Positions 33,501 to 42,838 of a stretch of 64,000 nt of DNA are shown here, in pieces. The notes beneath the pieces are model-generated. The model was not told where the DNA came from, did not search any database, and was given only the letters and a program-made list of their open reading frames with translations. The translations under genes were made by a program, and so were the position numbers. How positions within the stretch are numbered: position 1 is the first letter of the stretch; each line of letters opens with the position of its first letter. This DNA comes from Lytechinus variegatus (taxonomy: Eukaryota; Echinodermata; Echinoidea; Temnopleuroida; Toxopneustidae). The stretch covers positions 11,398,967-11,462,966 of the forward strand of contig NC_054748.1 in the NCBI RefSeq assembly GCF_018143015.1, read 5' to 3'.

Positions 33501-36188
33501 TGGAATCAAGGACCTTGGATGCTCCTACAAATTGAAAGAGAAAATGGTAACAAATATTATAAAAGTGAAATAATGAATTTGCTCAAGAACTACACTTCCC
33601 TCTACAAGTCTTCAATCTTGAAGGAGACATATCATAATCAACCCAGGGGAAAAAGAATAAGCAGATCATTTATTTACATTTACATGTATAAATAAAGATG
33701 CACATAATTTCAATAATTATTAAGAACTAAATCAATGACGCTAACTCAATAAAATTAAAAGACATAGCTAATAAAATAGATATTTAGAAAAATACACAGC
33801 AAAGTATTTTAATAAATGTAATGTATTCAATGTGTGTAATCAATCAGCAAATAACATCCTCGATTAACAGAAATAATTGGAGACAAATATTAGCCTAATT
33901 CAAATTTTGAAGAAAATTTCTAAGCCATACAATGAATCAAGATTTTTTTTTAGAAGAAGCCAAACTTGATGCACCTCATACATGATTTTACACTGTAACT
34001 AAAATACTTCACTTCCATCTTATTTAAACATTTCTCATTTACCTTAATCATTTCATAAGGGTTTGACCTTGACATTTCCTCTTTTTCTCTCATATTGCTA
34101 TGATTGGACATTTGCATCCCATCAGAATGAGCCTGATACAACCGACGTTCCTTAAACTGCATGGTGTTTGGGCCATCACCCATGCCATTTCTCTGCATTC
34201 TGACATTCTTGTGTCTATCTGGCTTGGTACTCAACGACTTTGGTACAGGAGCATTGGTCATTATCTCGTAGTCCTGAGGACGTATCAAGGAATCATCATC
34301 TTGCTCCAACTTGATGCAGGTTCTTGTGGGCTGATCTTCTCCGGAGTGCTCTGTTTCGATGCTTTGATGGGTGGAGTGTGCTGTTGTCACTGGAAGCTCA
34401 TTACACTCCATATTCTCATTTATTACCACATACTTGCTCCTGACTGCCTGTTGTACTAGGTCCATCTTGATGGAAGCCCCTGGAACATCATCATTAGGAA
34501 CATCCATCTCTGGACTATTGATCATTTGTGAAGGATCGTCCAGTTCGCCATCAGACCCACTTAAATGCACCTCTTCTGCGAAAACATAATCAAACTGATC
34601 TACTTCTTCTGGACCTCTTTCTTGCCAATCTTCAGGTTCAGAGCCATAACTGTCATTTTCATCCTGCTGAGTCTTACGACATGGTAAATCCTTTCTGACA
34701 TCTTGATAAAATCCATCAGATGGGAACACTACTGCTGCTGATTTGGGGGCTATTCTGCCAGGTGCCGATGCTGGTGATGTTCGCGCCCGACCTTCAAGTC
34801 TAGACCTTTCTAAGATGGGAAGCCGATTGGCCACTTCATCGGATAAGAATTCATAGAGGTACTTCGTCGGGAAATTCATGAACTCTGCCTTTCGAAGTAT
34901 CTCTGGTGTCACCTCCGAGCTGATGTTGGCAGCTATCATGTTGAGCTTGTGTCGATTGCCTCTCATGTGGCGGACCAGATCAAAGCGGCCTTGGTGGTAG
35001 CATTTCACAGTCTTCTGGCAGGCTGCACAGTAGAAAAAGTGTCTATCCTCAACTGGCTGGATGAATGGGAACAGTTCATTCCAAGATGGTTGAAATTTTG
35101 CCAGGTGCCCATCACCCCCCTTGCGAGGTCTAACATTGGATGACATTTTATTTGATTTTCTTGGTCTTTCCATCTCTAAATTCTATTCTTTGTGATGTCA
35201 GACAAAGAGGACAATAACAGCGATTAATTAGACAATCCTTTCAGTAAGGCTAAGTGCATAATTTTAACCTGGCTTGGGGAGCAGAATGCAGTGACGTTCT
35301 TCTCAAGACTGCAAAACTAAGTTTTTATCATCCAATCCAGCTGGTTACTCTTGTTGTTTTTTAAATGTGCCACGCTGTCAACCAAGGAAATTCCAAATCA
35401 ATGTCATGTGGTTGTGGATAGAACAGTAGTGGAGTGTACGCCTACATTAGACTGCAATGCGGCCCTAGTAAACCTTTACGGTTATAGGCAGGTTAGGCCT
35501 CGATCTTGTATTTTCCTAGAGAATAGAGAAGTTACCTGTAGAACAGGATGATTCAGGAATCAGCAATCTTTCGCTTGTTGGCATACTCAATTCAAAACTG
35601 CATCAATTTGAGACTCTGATTATGTCTGATGAAAATTGAAAATTGAGTTGAGTTTGAGAAAGCTGAAGATCAGAAATCAAACCCTCTTATTGCTCCCAAC
35701 CAGTGAGTGACTGTCAGTATCATGACGTTGCAAATACACAAGCAGCATGAACAGCAAAGCTACACAGATCTAATGAGTAATGTACGCCTGGCAAGTGCTT
35801 TGTTGGCAGCTTGCGTGTTTTATTATGCATACGAAAACAGCTTTGTGCTTTGCGTAAGCGTACGTCATCAGCGTACGCACAGCTGGCGCGGTCATTTTGA
35901 TTGCACGCATGTAAAAGAGTCCACACATACGCTCATACCAGCTGGCAATTTGCATGTGGGATGAGCAGCTAGCCCGCAGCCGCTGTTGTGCAATGCAATG
36001 GTAACCATCAGGTCGAGCGCCCAAGCGCAACGCCAGAACTCGGGGAGAGACGAACCTTGGATTCACGATGATATGTGATCCGATTAATAACGCTTTGATT
36101 ATACCAGCACTCTTCAAAAAATAAAAGTATTAAAAGGCCCGTTGTAATCTCGTACCTGAGCCTGGATCATATTCAGATTTTCACTCAT
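24594..36188 (-). CDS. APIP: Methylthioribulose-1-phosphate dehydratase (APIP), 8 exons
   Basis: Exons in transcript order: 36188-36156, 33524-33430, 31560-31512, 31124-31007, 29101-28966, 27799-27739, 25922-25816, 24690-24594. All junctions are GT-AG and in phase; 696 bases give 231 residues plus TAG, close to the human 242. The class II aldolase/adducin-fold enzyme dehydrates methylthioribulose-1-phosphate to the 2,3-diketo compound in cytosolic methionine salvage. In vertebrates APIP also restrains apoptosome- and caspase-1-dependent death. Visible landmarks are [11 protein letters not shown] near the N-terminus, [19 protein letters not shown] (Cys87), the zinc ligands HTH (His105, His107), THQE (catalytic Glu129) and RRHGVYVWG (His185). 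These match human C97, H115, H117, E139 and H195 at a constant offset of ten. Exon 1 encodes only [11 protein letters not shown], so that start is the least certain part. A piggyBac-like MITE, SINEs and nested palindromes sit in the introns. Confidence 0.92.
24986..25706. mobile_element. Non-autonomous piggyBac-like element, copy 2
   Basis: TTAA flanks lie at 24982-24985 and 25707-25710. Termini are CCCTAAATAGACTGGGC and the inverted CTTTTTAGGG. The interior matches copy 1 in opposite orientation. It lies in the last APIP intron, between exons 7 and 8, and carries a small SINE fragment (25235-25303) absent from copy 1. Confidence 0.75.
25235..25303 (-). mobile_element. 5-prime-truncated SINE tail inside the piggyBac-like MITE
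   Basis: AATAATAATAATATTCCGC then TTATATAGCGCTTAA and AAGCGCTTTACAG. The reverse complement ends in GCGCTTTA… and an ATT repeat, like the 3-prime end of the family B SINE at 27588-27628. The corresponding place in copy 1 lacks it, so the insertion came after the element spread. Confidence 0.55.
26380..27170 (+). repeat. Tandem-repeat element, about four ~170-base units (copy 1)
   Basis: Repeated cores include CATTGACCCTAAATGACC, GTCATGTGACTCAAAACTCA and CCAAGTTTCATGAACTAG, in about four diverged units. Bounding modules are AGTCTCACCTG…ATATAGCAGCAGTGCTGAC on the left and CGCCTATAGTCTCACTCTGC on the right. The same modules in opposite orientation bound a shorter version at 60925-61300. Bounded arrays of this kind resemble Helentron-type non-autonomous elements, but the class is inference. 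It lies in APIP intron 6. Confidence 0.6.
27343..27628 (+). mobile_element. tRNA-derived SINE, family B, with (ATT)n tail
   Basis: The head GTCGTGGTCTAGTGGTTCTG carries an A-box and GTGGGTTCGAATC a B-box. The body shares TTCCTTCAGCAAGAAATTT and CACTCGACCCAGGTGAGG with the other family B copies. It ends in GCGCTTTATAAATACCGC and an ATT run. It is the most complete plus-strand copy. It lies in APIP intron 6. Confidence 0.75.
28000..28250. mobile_element. Palindromic MITE (AACTCTTTGTAAGATG family), copy 1
   Basis: It shares a ~250-base sequence with 63283-63552, including ATATCTAGAAAATATTTTGA and TGCTGGCTTTCCATAGTTGT, and the end ATCGTAACTCTTTGTAAGAT. The palindrome here has a decayed left arm. 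It lies in APIP intron 5. Confidence 0.6.
28447..28965 (-). repeat. ~150-base tandem repeat derived from the APIP exon 5 / intron 5 boundary
   Basis: Four units start near 28447, 28584, 28733 and 28882; each begins CCTTCTGACAAATG or close to it. The unit nearest the gene runs into APIP exon 5, so the last ~36 coding bases plus the splice donor are part of the repeated unit. In minus-strand sense, the real donor ACAAAATTACAG|GTATCTC at 28966 has copies at 28815 and 28667 with the identical GTATCTCACC. The copied coding part has in-frame stops (AAAATAA). Confidence 0.8.
28966..29101 (-). CDS. APIP: APIP exon 5 (zinc-binding and catalytic exon)
   Basis: Encodes the zinc ligands in CIHTHSKN and catalytic Glu in [10 protein letters not shown]. 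It begins after TTCCTGTTTAG and ends ACAAAATTACAG before GTATCTCACC. Entry phase is 1 and exit phase is 2. Its 3-prime end is the template of the tandem array that follows in the intron. Confidence 0.9.
29134..29447 (-). mobile_element. tRNA-derived SINE, family B (minus orientation)
   Basis: It runs from AATAATAAAAATATGTCC (tail) through CTCACCTGGGTCGAGTGC to GGGATTTGAACCC (B-box) and the head near CAATGCTCC. It matches 18427-18722 over almost its whole length. It lies about 30 bases upstream of APIP exon 5. Confidence 0.75.
29974..30248. mobile_element. Palindromic element with GGTCCCACTG ends
   Basis: The left end AAGGCTTGGTCCCACTGC is mirrored by GCCAGTGGGACCTGGCCTTT. The interior is rich in GGATG/CATCC motifs that also pair. 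The two overlapping open frames here are products of the palindrome, not genes. It lies in APIP intron 4. Confidence 0.55.
30384..30525. mobile_element. Small palindromic MITE with GGCCCCGTAACA ends
   Basis: The left end GGCCCCGTAACAAAAATAAA pairs with the right end TTTGTGTTACGGGACC. A related half lies at 30818-30880 (GGTCCCGTAACACAAAAGAT). Confidence 0.5.
32330..32590. mobile_element. GTTTCATAAAGCTGTTCGTA palindromic MITE
   Basis: The left arm GCGTTTCATAAAGCTGTTCG pairs with ACAGCTTTATGAAATACTCA near 32565. Further members are at about 30655-30815, 32591-33285 (interrupted) and 56450-56620, with a half copy at 16240-16285. Confidence 0.5.
32591..33285. mobile_element. GTTTCATAAAGCTG palindromic MITE, split by another insertion
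   Basis: The left half ends ACTTATAAAATGAC at 32644 and the right half resumes ACACCATC at 33192. It finishes with ACAAAAAGCTTTATGAAACA, the mirror of its start GTGTTTCATAAAGCTGTTCA. Removing 32645-33183 and one AAAATGAC leaves a continuous palindrome like its relatives. Confidence 0.65.
32645..33183. mobile_element. Inverted-repeat element with 8-bp target duplication (hAT-like MITE)
   Basis: Identical 8-base flanks AAAATGAC lie at 32637-32644 and 33184-33191. Termini are CCCGGGGGGGCCACTTCC… and the mirrored …AGTGGCCCCTCCC…CCCGGG. Subterminal arms GTGGATACCATGCGCGACC and GGTCGCGCATGGTATCCAC are perfect inverted repeats. The 8-bp duplication suggests hAT-type transposition. The 107-codon minus frame in it is not supported as a gene. 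Confidence 0.75.
33294..33420. mobile_element. Decayed TTGCATAAAAGTTAC-family MITE
   Basis: The left end ATGTTGCATAAAAGTGACC with TTATGGTAACTTCCATGG and the mirrored AAAGTTACCATAAGAATAA show the same family as 12762-12907. It abuts APIP exon 2 on its 3-prime side. Confidence 0.45.
33669..33674 (-). terminator. Candidate polyadenylation signal for the zinc-finger gene
   Basis: AATAAA on the minus strand about 276 bases past the stop at 33950. It supports the stand-alone gene model, but the hexamer is common in AT-rich DNA. Confidence 0.3.
33950..35173 (-). CDS. BED/TTF-like zinc-finger exon inside APIP intron 1
   Basis: A 407-codon frame, far longer than chance here. Residues 26-78 form a single C2H2 finger resembling those of hAT transposases and their domesticated relatives: an aromatic stretch SWNELFPF, then CAAC (Cys49, Cys52) and HMRGNRH (His69, His75). 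The rest is acidic and Ser-rich, with sumoylation-like IKLE and IKMD motifs and no transposase catalytic domain. Two models fit. First, it is its own gene on APIP's strand, ending at the stop at 33950 with an AATAAA at 33674-33669. Second, it ends at donor GTAAATG after residue 377 (34043) and splices in phase 0 to APIP exon 2, so it would be an alternative first exon giving a zinc-finger-APIP fusion. A DNA- or chromatin-binding role is likely from the finger. The function is unknown. Confidence 0.75.
   Translation of the reverse strand: MERPRKSNKMSSNVRPRKGGDGHLAKFQPSWNELFPFIQPVEDRHFFYCAACQKTVKCYHQGRFDLVRHMRGNRHKLNMIAANISSEVTPEILRKAEFMNFPTKYLYEFLSDEVANRLPILERSRLEGRARTSPASAPGRIAPKSAAVVFPSDGFYQDVRKDLPCRKTQQDENDSYGSEPEDWQERGPEEVDQFDYVFAEEVHLSGSDGELDDPSQMINSPEMDVPNDDVPGASIKMDLVQQAVRSKYVVINENMECNELPVTTAHSTHQSIETEHSGEDQPTRTCIKLEQDDDSLIRPQDYEIMTNAPVPKSLSTKPDRHKNVRMQRNGMGDGPNTMQFKERRLYQAHSDGMQMSNHSNMREKEEMSRSNPYEMIKVNEKCLNKMEVKYFSYSVKSCMRCIKFGFF
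36156..36188 (-). CDS. APIP: APIP exon 1 (start codon exon)
   Basis: Encodes [11 protein letters not shown] and ends CAG before GTACGAG. It joins exon 2 ([10 protein letters not shown]) in phase 0, giving an N-terminus of vertebrate-like length. It has no conserved residues of its own, so the call rests on the donor, the phase and the position upstream of the gene. Confidence 0.6.
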
Positions 36189-36569
36189 TCTGGGTTCAAT
36201 TCACGGAAACAAACAAGTTCACAGCCCAGTTCGTTGGTTCGGGAAATCCTCACGCTAAATTATTAGCTTGCATCATCGAAGGTTGGTGTTGTTGATTCAG
36301 CTCGAAATGGGCGTGGTCTTGCGCCAATCTAAAACCAATTGAAATATGAAATTCGATCTTTATCAAATTCTCTGGCCAATTCTCCACTATTTCTTGTAGA
36401 ATTTTTACGCAACTTATCAAGGAGGGCTATATTGCCCGTTCTGCGCCCCCCCCCCCCGGCGCCGCCCCTTCATCAATTATAATGCCCTCGATCGGAATAG
36501 GCCTAATTATTTTGAATTTTTTTTATTTCTGCTTTTTTATTCACATGTATAGAATATATAGGGCTATCA

Positions 36570-37335
36570 CTGGCGTATCCGGGGGGGGGGGGCACAGCCG
36601 GCCGGTGCCCCCCCCCCCTTGAGAGGCAAAATTATAGTTGTTGTTTTTTTGTGTAAAAACAGATAATGTACCCCCCCCCCCTCTGAATTGAAGTGAGGAC
36701 CTTTTTTATTAAAGGGATGGTCCGGGCTGAAAATATTGATATCTATACATAGAGTAGAATTCACTGAGCAAAATACCGAAAATTTAATAAAATCGGATAA
36801 CAAATAATGAAGTTATTGAAGTTTAAAGTTCAGCAATATTTAGCCGGGCTGATGATATGTCACATCTCCACTTTCCGTGTCTTATATGTCATTACATAAA
36901 ATCATATTTTTTTCATTATTTCATACTTGTGTGAATAATATGTATCCCTTATAATGAAATAAGTTGCAGCAATAAATATCTAATGCACTAAATCAGTTGC
37001 CAATCCAATTTTTCTAGTTCTTGGAGGAAAAAAAATGAATAAACCTTATTTCATATAATAAAATATAAAAGAACAAGTGGGGATGTGACATTATCAGCCC
37101 AACTAATGAATATTCATGATAAATGTTTTCACAAAATATTGCTAAATTTTAAAATTCAATAACTTTGTTTTCCGATTTTGATGAAATTTTCGGCGTTTTG
37201 CTCAGTGAATTATACTCTATTTATTAAGCTATAAATACTTTCAGCCCGGACCATTCCTTTAATTTTGCTTGTCAAATTTTTCGCTCTGGAAAGTACCCCC
37301 CCCCCCCTTGGAAAATCCTGGATCCGCCCCTGAGG
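36570..37335. mobile_element. Poly-C-flanked repeat interrupted by a TTAA element
   Basis: The left end is GGCGTATCC followed by a G run; the right end is a C run then TTGGAAAATCCTGGATCCGC, an approximate mirror. Between them lies the element 36713-37258, so this looks like an older repeat split by a younger insertion. Confidence 0.45.
36713..37258. mobile_element. Palindromic element with TTAA target duplication (Kolobok-like MITE)
   Basis: TTAA lies at 36709-36712 and 37259-37262. Termini AGGGATGGTCCGGGCTGAAA and TTTCAGCCCGGACCATTCCT are inverted. Long subterminal arms also pair, for example CCGAAAATTTAATAAAATCG with CGATTTTGATGAAATTTTCG. No transposase frame. A decayed relative is in intron 5 of the EF-hand-like gene (about 6395-6570). 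Confidence 0.7.
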
Positions 37336-37339
37336 CCTG

Positions 37340-39040
37340 AGTGTCCCTTTTGTTGTTTTTTGTGCTTTTTTCAGTCGACCATTTCCCCCCATAAATTTAG
37401 AATAGAAGCGAATGAAACATTGGGAACAAGTACATGCATGGTATAGGGACAATCAGAGAAACAAAACAACGATTATGTTTGAAAAAAAAATGATCGAAGA
37501 ATACTAAAGATTAGCATTATATATAAAGAATTGAAATTCTTCCATTGGCATGTACGGCAATATAAGCTAGGGAGCGAAATAATTAACTGATTCCCTGACA
37601 TGCATGGGTCGAGATTCAGTTGAAAGTATTAATGAAGCGTTTAATTACTTGCATTTATTATTATCATTACTATCGTATTATCATTATTATTGATCCGGCC
37701 CTTACTTGTCCACAACTTGATGTTCAGTTGGCAAAGGCGCCTGAAGCGGGGGGGGGGGCAGTTGCCCCCCCCCAAAAAAAAAAAAAATTATAAATTATTC
37801 AAGGACAAAAGTAAACGATGAAGGCACTTTTCTGCCTAAAAATTGTCATTTCCATTGTCAAAAATGAAAAAATTTCGCCCCTGACGAGGCAATCACATAA
37901 TCATAGTAAGCCTCGCGATTTTTGACGAACATGTTCCTCTATGAAACATACCTTTGAGAAGCCCCTTTTCATCTTATTACAGTGTGATAACGTTTAACCT
38001 TTTAATGAATATATTTCAGACTAAACCCGAATGGCAAATTGAAAGTGGTTCACCAATGCAATGCTGGTTGTGTCGGCTAACAAACGCGCGGTCGCCCAGA
38101 AACGCTCAGACCGGACCCGATATCACCAACGCGCGTGAACTTACTCGAGCAACATAAAAACAGAAAAGGTTAAAGAGATGAAGAGGCTTGAGTTGTTGGA
38201 TTATTGGATAAATGAGAAGATGCTAGCTTGAGTCGGTGAATGGAGTGCAGAGCAGGAGTGAGTACTTAGCTATCAAATACTCATTCCTCTTCTACCTTTT
38301 CTGGTTTACTGTCTTTTTCAGGACTACGCGCATTTAAACAAAAAAACTTCTCGACTATTTTTCCTTCAGTTACAAAATATGAAATGTATTGCCCATGCAT
38401 GGATAATCAGGGACTATCTCCAATGCTGATGTCAGAAGTGATTTGCATAGAATGGGTATTTAAGTACTTATCGACGTCTGCCACGTCTGCCTTGTTTCAC
38501 AGTTCCTAAGGCTCCGATGACTATCATTGGTTCTACCAGGCGCGTAGCCATGGGCTCCCAAAAAGAAACAACAAGAAGGAGAAAAGGAAAAAAGCGAAGG
38601 GAGAAAAGAGAAGTAGGGTTAAAGCTTTGTTGTCTTTTCCCTTCTTTTTTGGTTAAAAGAATAAAAACCTAAAAGAGACGTATACGTTCTTCAGACGTAA
38701 TTTTGCTTCTGCGCTCCGCGCGGGAAAACATCAAAGTTGCCATTCCCTTTTTCCCCCGCACCTTTTTTCTACTCCATTTTTCCCCTTCCCGGTTGTGGGA
38801 ATTGTATATTCTTGACAGCAATTTTAAAGTATATATGAGTGTAAAGAGTATGACAAGTATTTTTTTTCAAATATTTCATTGACACAAAAGTTTGGCTCTT
38901 CTGTTCTGAGCGGGTGAACATTGCCGTCATTCCCCGCTTCCCCAAAAGCTATTCCGCTTTTCAGCAAGTAATTTTTGGCAGAGTATCTGCTCAAAGGGGG
39001 TGGGGCATTAAATTCGTGCCGTGCTACATGTAAAAGTACG
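37340..39040. other. Intergenic, repeat-rich
   Basis: No gene is supported. It holds poly-G/poly-C/poly-A runs near 37749-37788, an ATT-rich stretch near 37660-37690 and a GCTCCGCGCGGG motif near 38712. The 67-codon plus frame at 37954 shows no recognisable domain. Confidence 0.35.
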
Positions 39041-39046
39041 GATATT

Positions 39047-39799
39047 ATTCAATTCAATTCAATTCAGCATTTATTTCCAATTCATTAAAAATACAAGGCA
39101 TGATCATGTACAAACAAAGAGACAATAAAAATAAAAACATATCATTGAAACATGAATAAATACAGACGAAAGTGATAATCGAAGTATTATTGCCAAATCA
39201 TTGAAACAGTATAAAAATAAGAAAGATAAATGAATGGAAACAGGAGTGTACTAAAAAGCCAGGAGAAGGCTTGTTAAAACGCACACACCCAAAATAAATA
39301 AATTCTTAAAATAATTGTAATATATGGATGCGGCAAGTAGCAATAGAGTAAAAACAAATAAAACAAAAACAGAAACATAAAAAAACATCAACAAGACATA
39401 AAACAAAACTTATGGGAATTATTCTACTATGAGGATCTTAGTAACTTTGGATCAGTTTATTTTTATATTGCTTTTTAAAAATATTATGAAAGGTAATATT
39501 AAATTGTTCAAGATTCAGACTATTCCATATTGTGGGACCAGTGTGACGCAATGAAAATTTAGATAAGTCATTCTTATAATTCCATCTGTGAAGTTTTCGT
39601 GAAGACCTTGTATAGTGATTATGTATATTACAATTGAAAGAGAACATATTCATTAATTGAGGAGAAAGGGTTCCAGTATGATACCGCTGCATTAAAGAAG
39701 CAATCTGTAGTTTATTAATATCTTGTAATTTAAGGGTTCTTAGCGACTTAAATAGTTTCGAAGTAGGTGCTCTATAATCTGATCCCATACAAATACGTA
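39047..39799 (-). mobile_element. LINE-2, 3-prime half (RT C-terminus and 3-prime UTR), split by LINE-1
   Basis: The minus frame 39788-39438 encodes the C-terminal tail of a non-LTR retrotransposon polyprotein, with RYHTG and the closing motif GPTIWNSL seen in this group. The 3-prime UTR ends in a short pentamer tail (TTGAA repeats, 39049-39064 on the plus strand), as in some CR1/Jockey-type LINEs. The missing upstream part is at 42838-43042, on the other side of LINE-1. Confidence 0.75.
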
Positions 39800-42700
39800 T
39801 TTTATTTATTTATTTATTTATTTATTTATTTGTTTCTGCATGTCATGATAATTTACATAGTGTAACCATCACAAAATTGATTACATTGAATTTTACATAA
39901 TAATAATGTATAATTATGATGATTAACATAACATTAACATAACTGATTATAACAAGGTTAATATTTGCAGACATGCAGTGGTATGACAAAATAAGCAGAT
40001 GCTTGAGCTGTTGTCATACCTTTGAATATATGAAATGCATACATAAATATAAAAACAATACTGAAAAGTCAAAACTAATGATTACTCAAAGAAGGGAAAG
40101 AATAAGAAAAACAAAACAAAGAAAACTAAATAAACAAATTATTATGTTCCACAACTATTTACAAATATTTACAAGGAGTGTATGAGGCGTAATAATACTT
40201 GAAATTATATCAATCCTTAAGTTTAAAATGTACAGTACAACAAAATGTGTCTTGCTAAAGAAATTACATCTTAGAGACAAGTATGCGTTTTACCGCATTT
40301 TTGAAGGAATGCACTGATAATATATTCCTAATACTAGTAGGTATCGAATTCCAAACATCAGGTCCATAATGTCTGACAGATTTGTGAGCCAACAGTGTGC
40401 GAGGGTTATACAAATGCATATTAGATGCTTGTCTTGTGTGGTAGGTATGGATAGTATTATTTTGTTGAAACATATTGGAAAAGCAGGTAGGTAACATTTT
40501 GGCATTAAACCGATACATAAAAAGGGAAGTTTGAAGAAAATGGACATCATCAACAGTAAGACATTGCAGCTTTATAAAGAGAGGGCGTGTATGATCACGG
40601 TAACCAACTCCAGCACAAATGCGAATTGCTTTCTTTTGCAACAAAAGAATTGGGTTTGTGACACTCGTTGATGTTGCCCAAAGAATATTGCAATATGACA
40701 CATAAGGTAGAATAAGAGTATTATACAAAAAATAAAGTATTTTATAAGGTACAAGGTACTTAACTTTATACAGTATACCTATATTTCGAGAAATTGGTTT
40801 ACTGATGTGTTTCATGTGATCATTCCAGTTAAGTTGATCATTGATATAGACCCCAAGGAACCTCGTAGATGTCTGTCTTTCCAGCAAAGCATTGTCAAGT
40901 TTCAATCTTAAATCATGATCAGCACATGACTTTCTGCCTTTAAAGTGTACATAATTAGTCTTTCTAACATTCAGTGATAACATATTACTTCGAAACCAAT
41001 TAGATAATTTCGGAAGTTCGACATTAATGGTGTTTTCTAAGATATCAATATCACGGTGTGATAGGAAAACACTTGTGTCATCAGCAAATAATATATAATT
41101 CAATGTGTTTGATACCAAACAAATATCATTAATATAAATCAGAAATAGTAATGGACCCAATATAGAACCTTGCGGCACACCGCACCTCAAAACTGATATA
41201 CCAGAATTAGAATAGTTATAGCATGTGTATTGTCTTCTATTTGAAAGATAACTAGTAAACCAATTTAGGGCAACGCCCCTTACTCCCATATGTTGGAGTT
41301 TATAAAGCAGTATTGAGTGGTCAAGGGTGTCAAATGCCTTGCTCAGGTCCATAAATACACCAATAACGTGCTCACGATTAGCCAGAGAACTAGATACATA
41401 GTCATAAAATTTCAACAACGCAAGGTCTGTTGAGTGAGACCTGCGAAATCCAAATTGGTTGGGATTAAGTAGGTGGTTTTTGTCAAGAAAGGCAATCAGT
41501 CTATTATAAACAATTCTTTCTAGTATTTTTGAGCAACTAGGCAAAATTGAGATTGGTCTATAATTGCTTATAACGGTCATGCTTTCCTTTTTATGAACAG
41601 GAATAACCTTGGCTAGTTTAAGAGAGGAAGGGAATACACCAGTTAAAATGGACAGATTACAGATATGCAGTAAAGGAGTTAGGACTGAGCCAATTATTTG
41701 TTTTAACAATTCTGAACTTATTTCATCATGCCCAGATGACCTACTATTTTTAAGAGATTTAACAATGTTTAATATCTCAAGATGATCAGCTGGCTTAAGG
41801 AATATAGATGATTCGGACCTGTCTTGTAAATATTCTTTGTAATTAACTTCTACGGGAGTTATTTTCTTTGCTTGGTCAGGCCCAATGTTCACAAAGTAGC
41901 TGTTGAATCCATTTGCAATGTCATTATCAGAAGTAAACTCTTTATCCTTATGGACAAATTTTGTGGCAGGTTCTGACTTATTTCGCTTACATAATATATC
42001 TCTAACAACATTCCATGTCAAGGGCATGTTACCTCGAGCATTCTCAAACTGTCTAGAATAGTGCAAACTCCGTGATGATCGTATAATAGAAGTAAGCTTA
42101 TTTCGGTACTTTTTGTATTTTTCAACGTGCTCTTGTGAAGGTTTCTTTACACTCTTTTTATATAAGACATTTCTTCTTTTGATAGATTGTAGTATACCTT
42201 TTGTGATCCATGGCCGTTTTCCTTTACTTCTATTATTTATTCTAACAAGTGGAATAGTCTTGTCCAAATGGTGATGAAAAATTTTACTAAATGATTCATA
42301 AGCCTGTTCAACATCATGACATTCCAATACATCCTCCCAATTATCTTCCTGACAAGCATCCCTCAAGCTAGAAATATTGCTTTCAGTAAATTTGCGCTTT
42401 AGTATAACTTTGGCCTTATTGTATTTGTTGGAATGAATATCATAAAGCATGCAGAAGATTGGAAGATGATCAGAAATCTCACTAAAAAATAAACCTGATT
42501 GGGAATAACCTTTGGTAGTTTTCACGAAAATGTTATCAAGAAGTGTTGATGACCTGTCAGTTATTCTTGTTGGCTTGTTAATCATTGCACAAAGAGCATT
42601 AGACTCGAGAATATTTTGGAAACGGAGAGTGTTTGCATTTTCTGTCAATAGATCAACATTGAAGTCACCCATAATGCAAACTGATTTACCAGATGCATTT

Positions 42701-42838
42701 ATATCAGTCAATAATAACTCAATACCTGTGAGAAAATTATCAATATCAGTTTGAGGGGGTCTATACACTATACATACAATCATGTTCTTATCAGAGGGTA
42801 AGTCTACTTCAATACACAAGATTTGTTGGCGACAGCTT
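39800..42838 (-). mobile_element. LINE-1: non-LTR retrotransposon inserted in LINE-2
   Basis: A 5-prime-truncated but otherwise open element of the endonuclease/reverse-transcriptase type (Jockey/CR1-like). The 3-prime UTR runs from 40263 to a tail of AAAT repeats (39800-39833). The 5-prime edge lies within a few bases of 42838, where the LINE-2 reading frame stops matching. Confidence 0.85.

Noticed and set aside
34100..34589. Plus-strand frames of 119 and 72 codons
   Set aside because: Antisense shadows of the zinc-finger exon.
35707..36117. Frames of 85 and 115 codons on opposite strands
   Set aside because: Overlapping antisense frames near the APIP first exon, no domain, no splice support.
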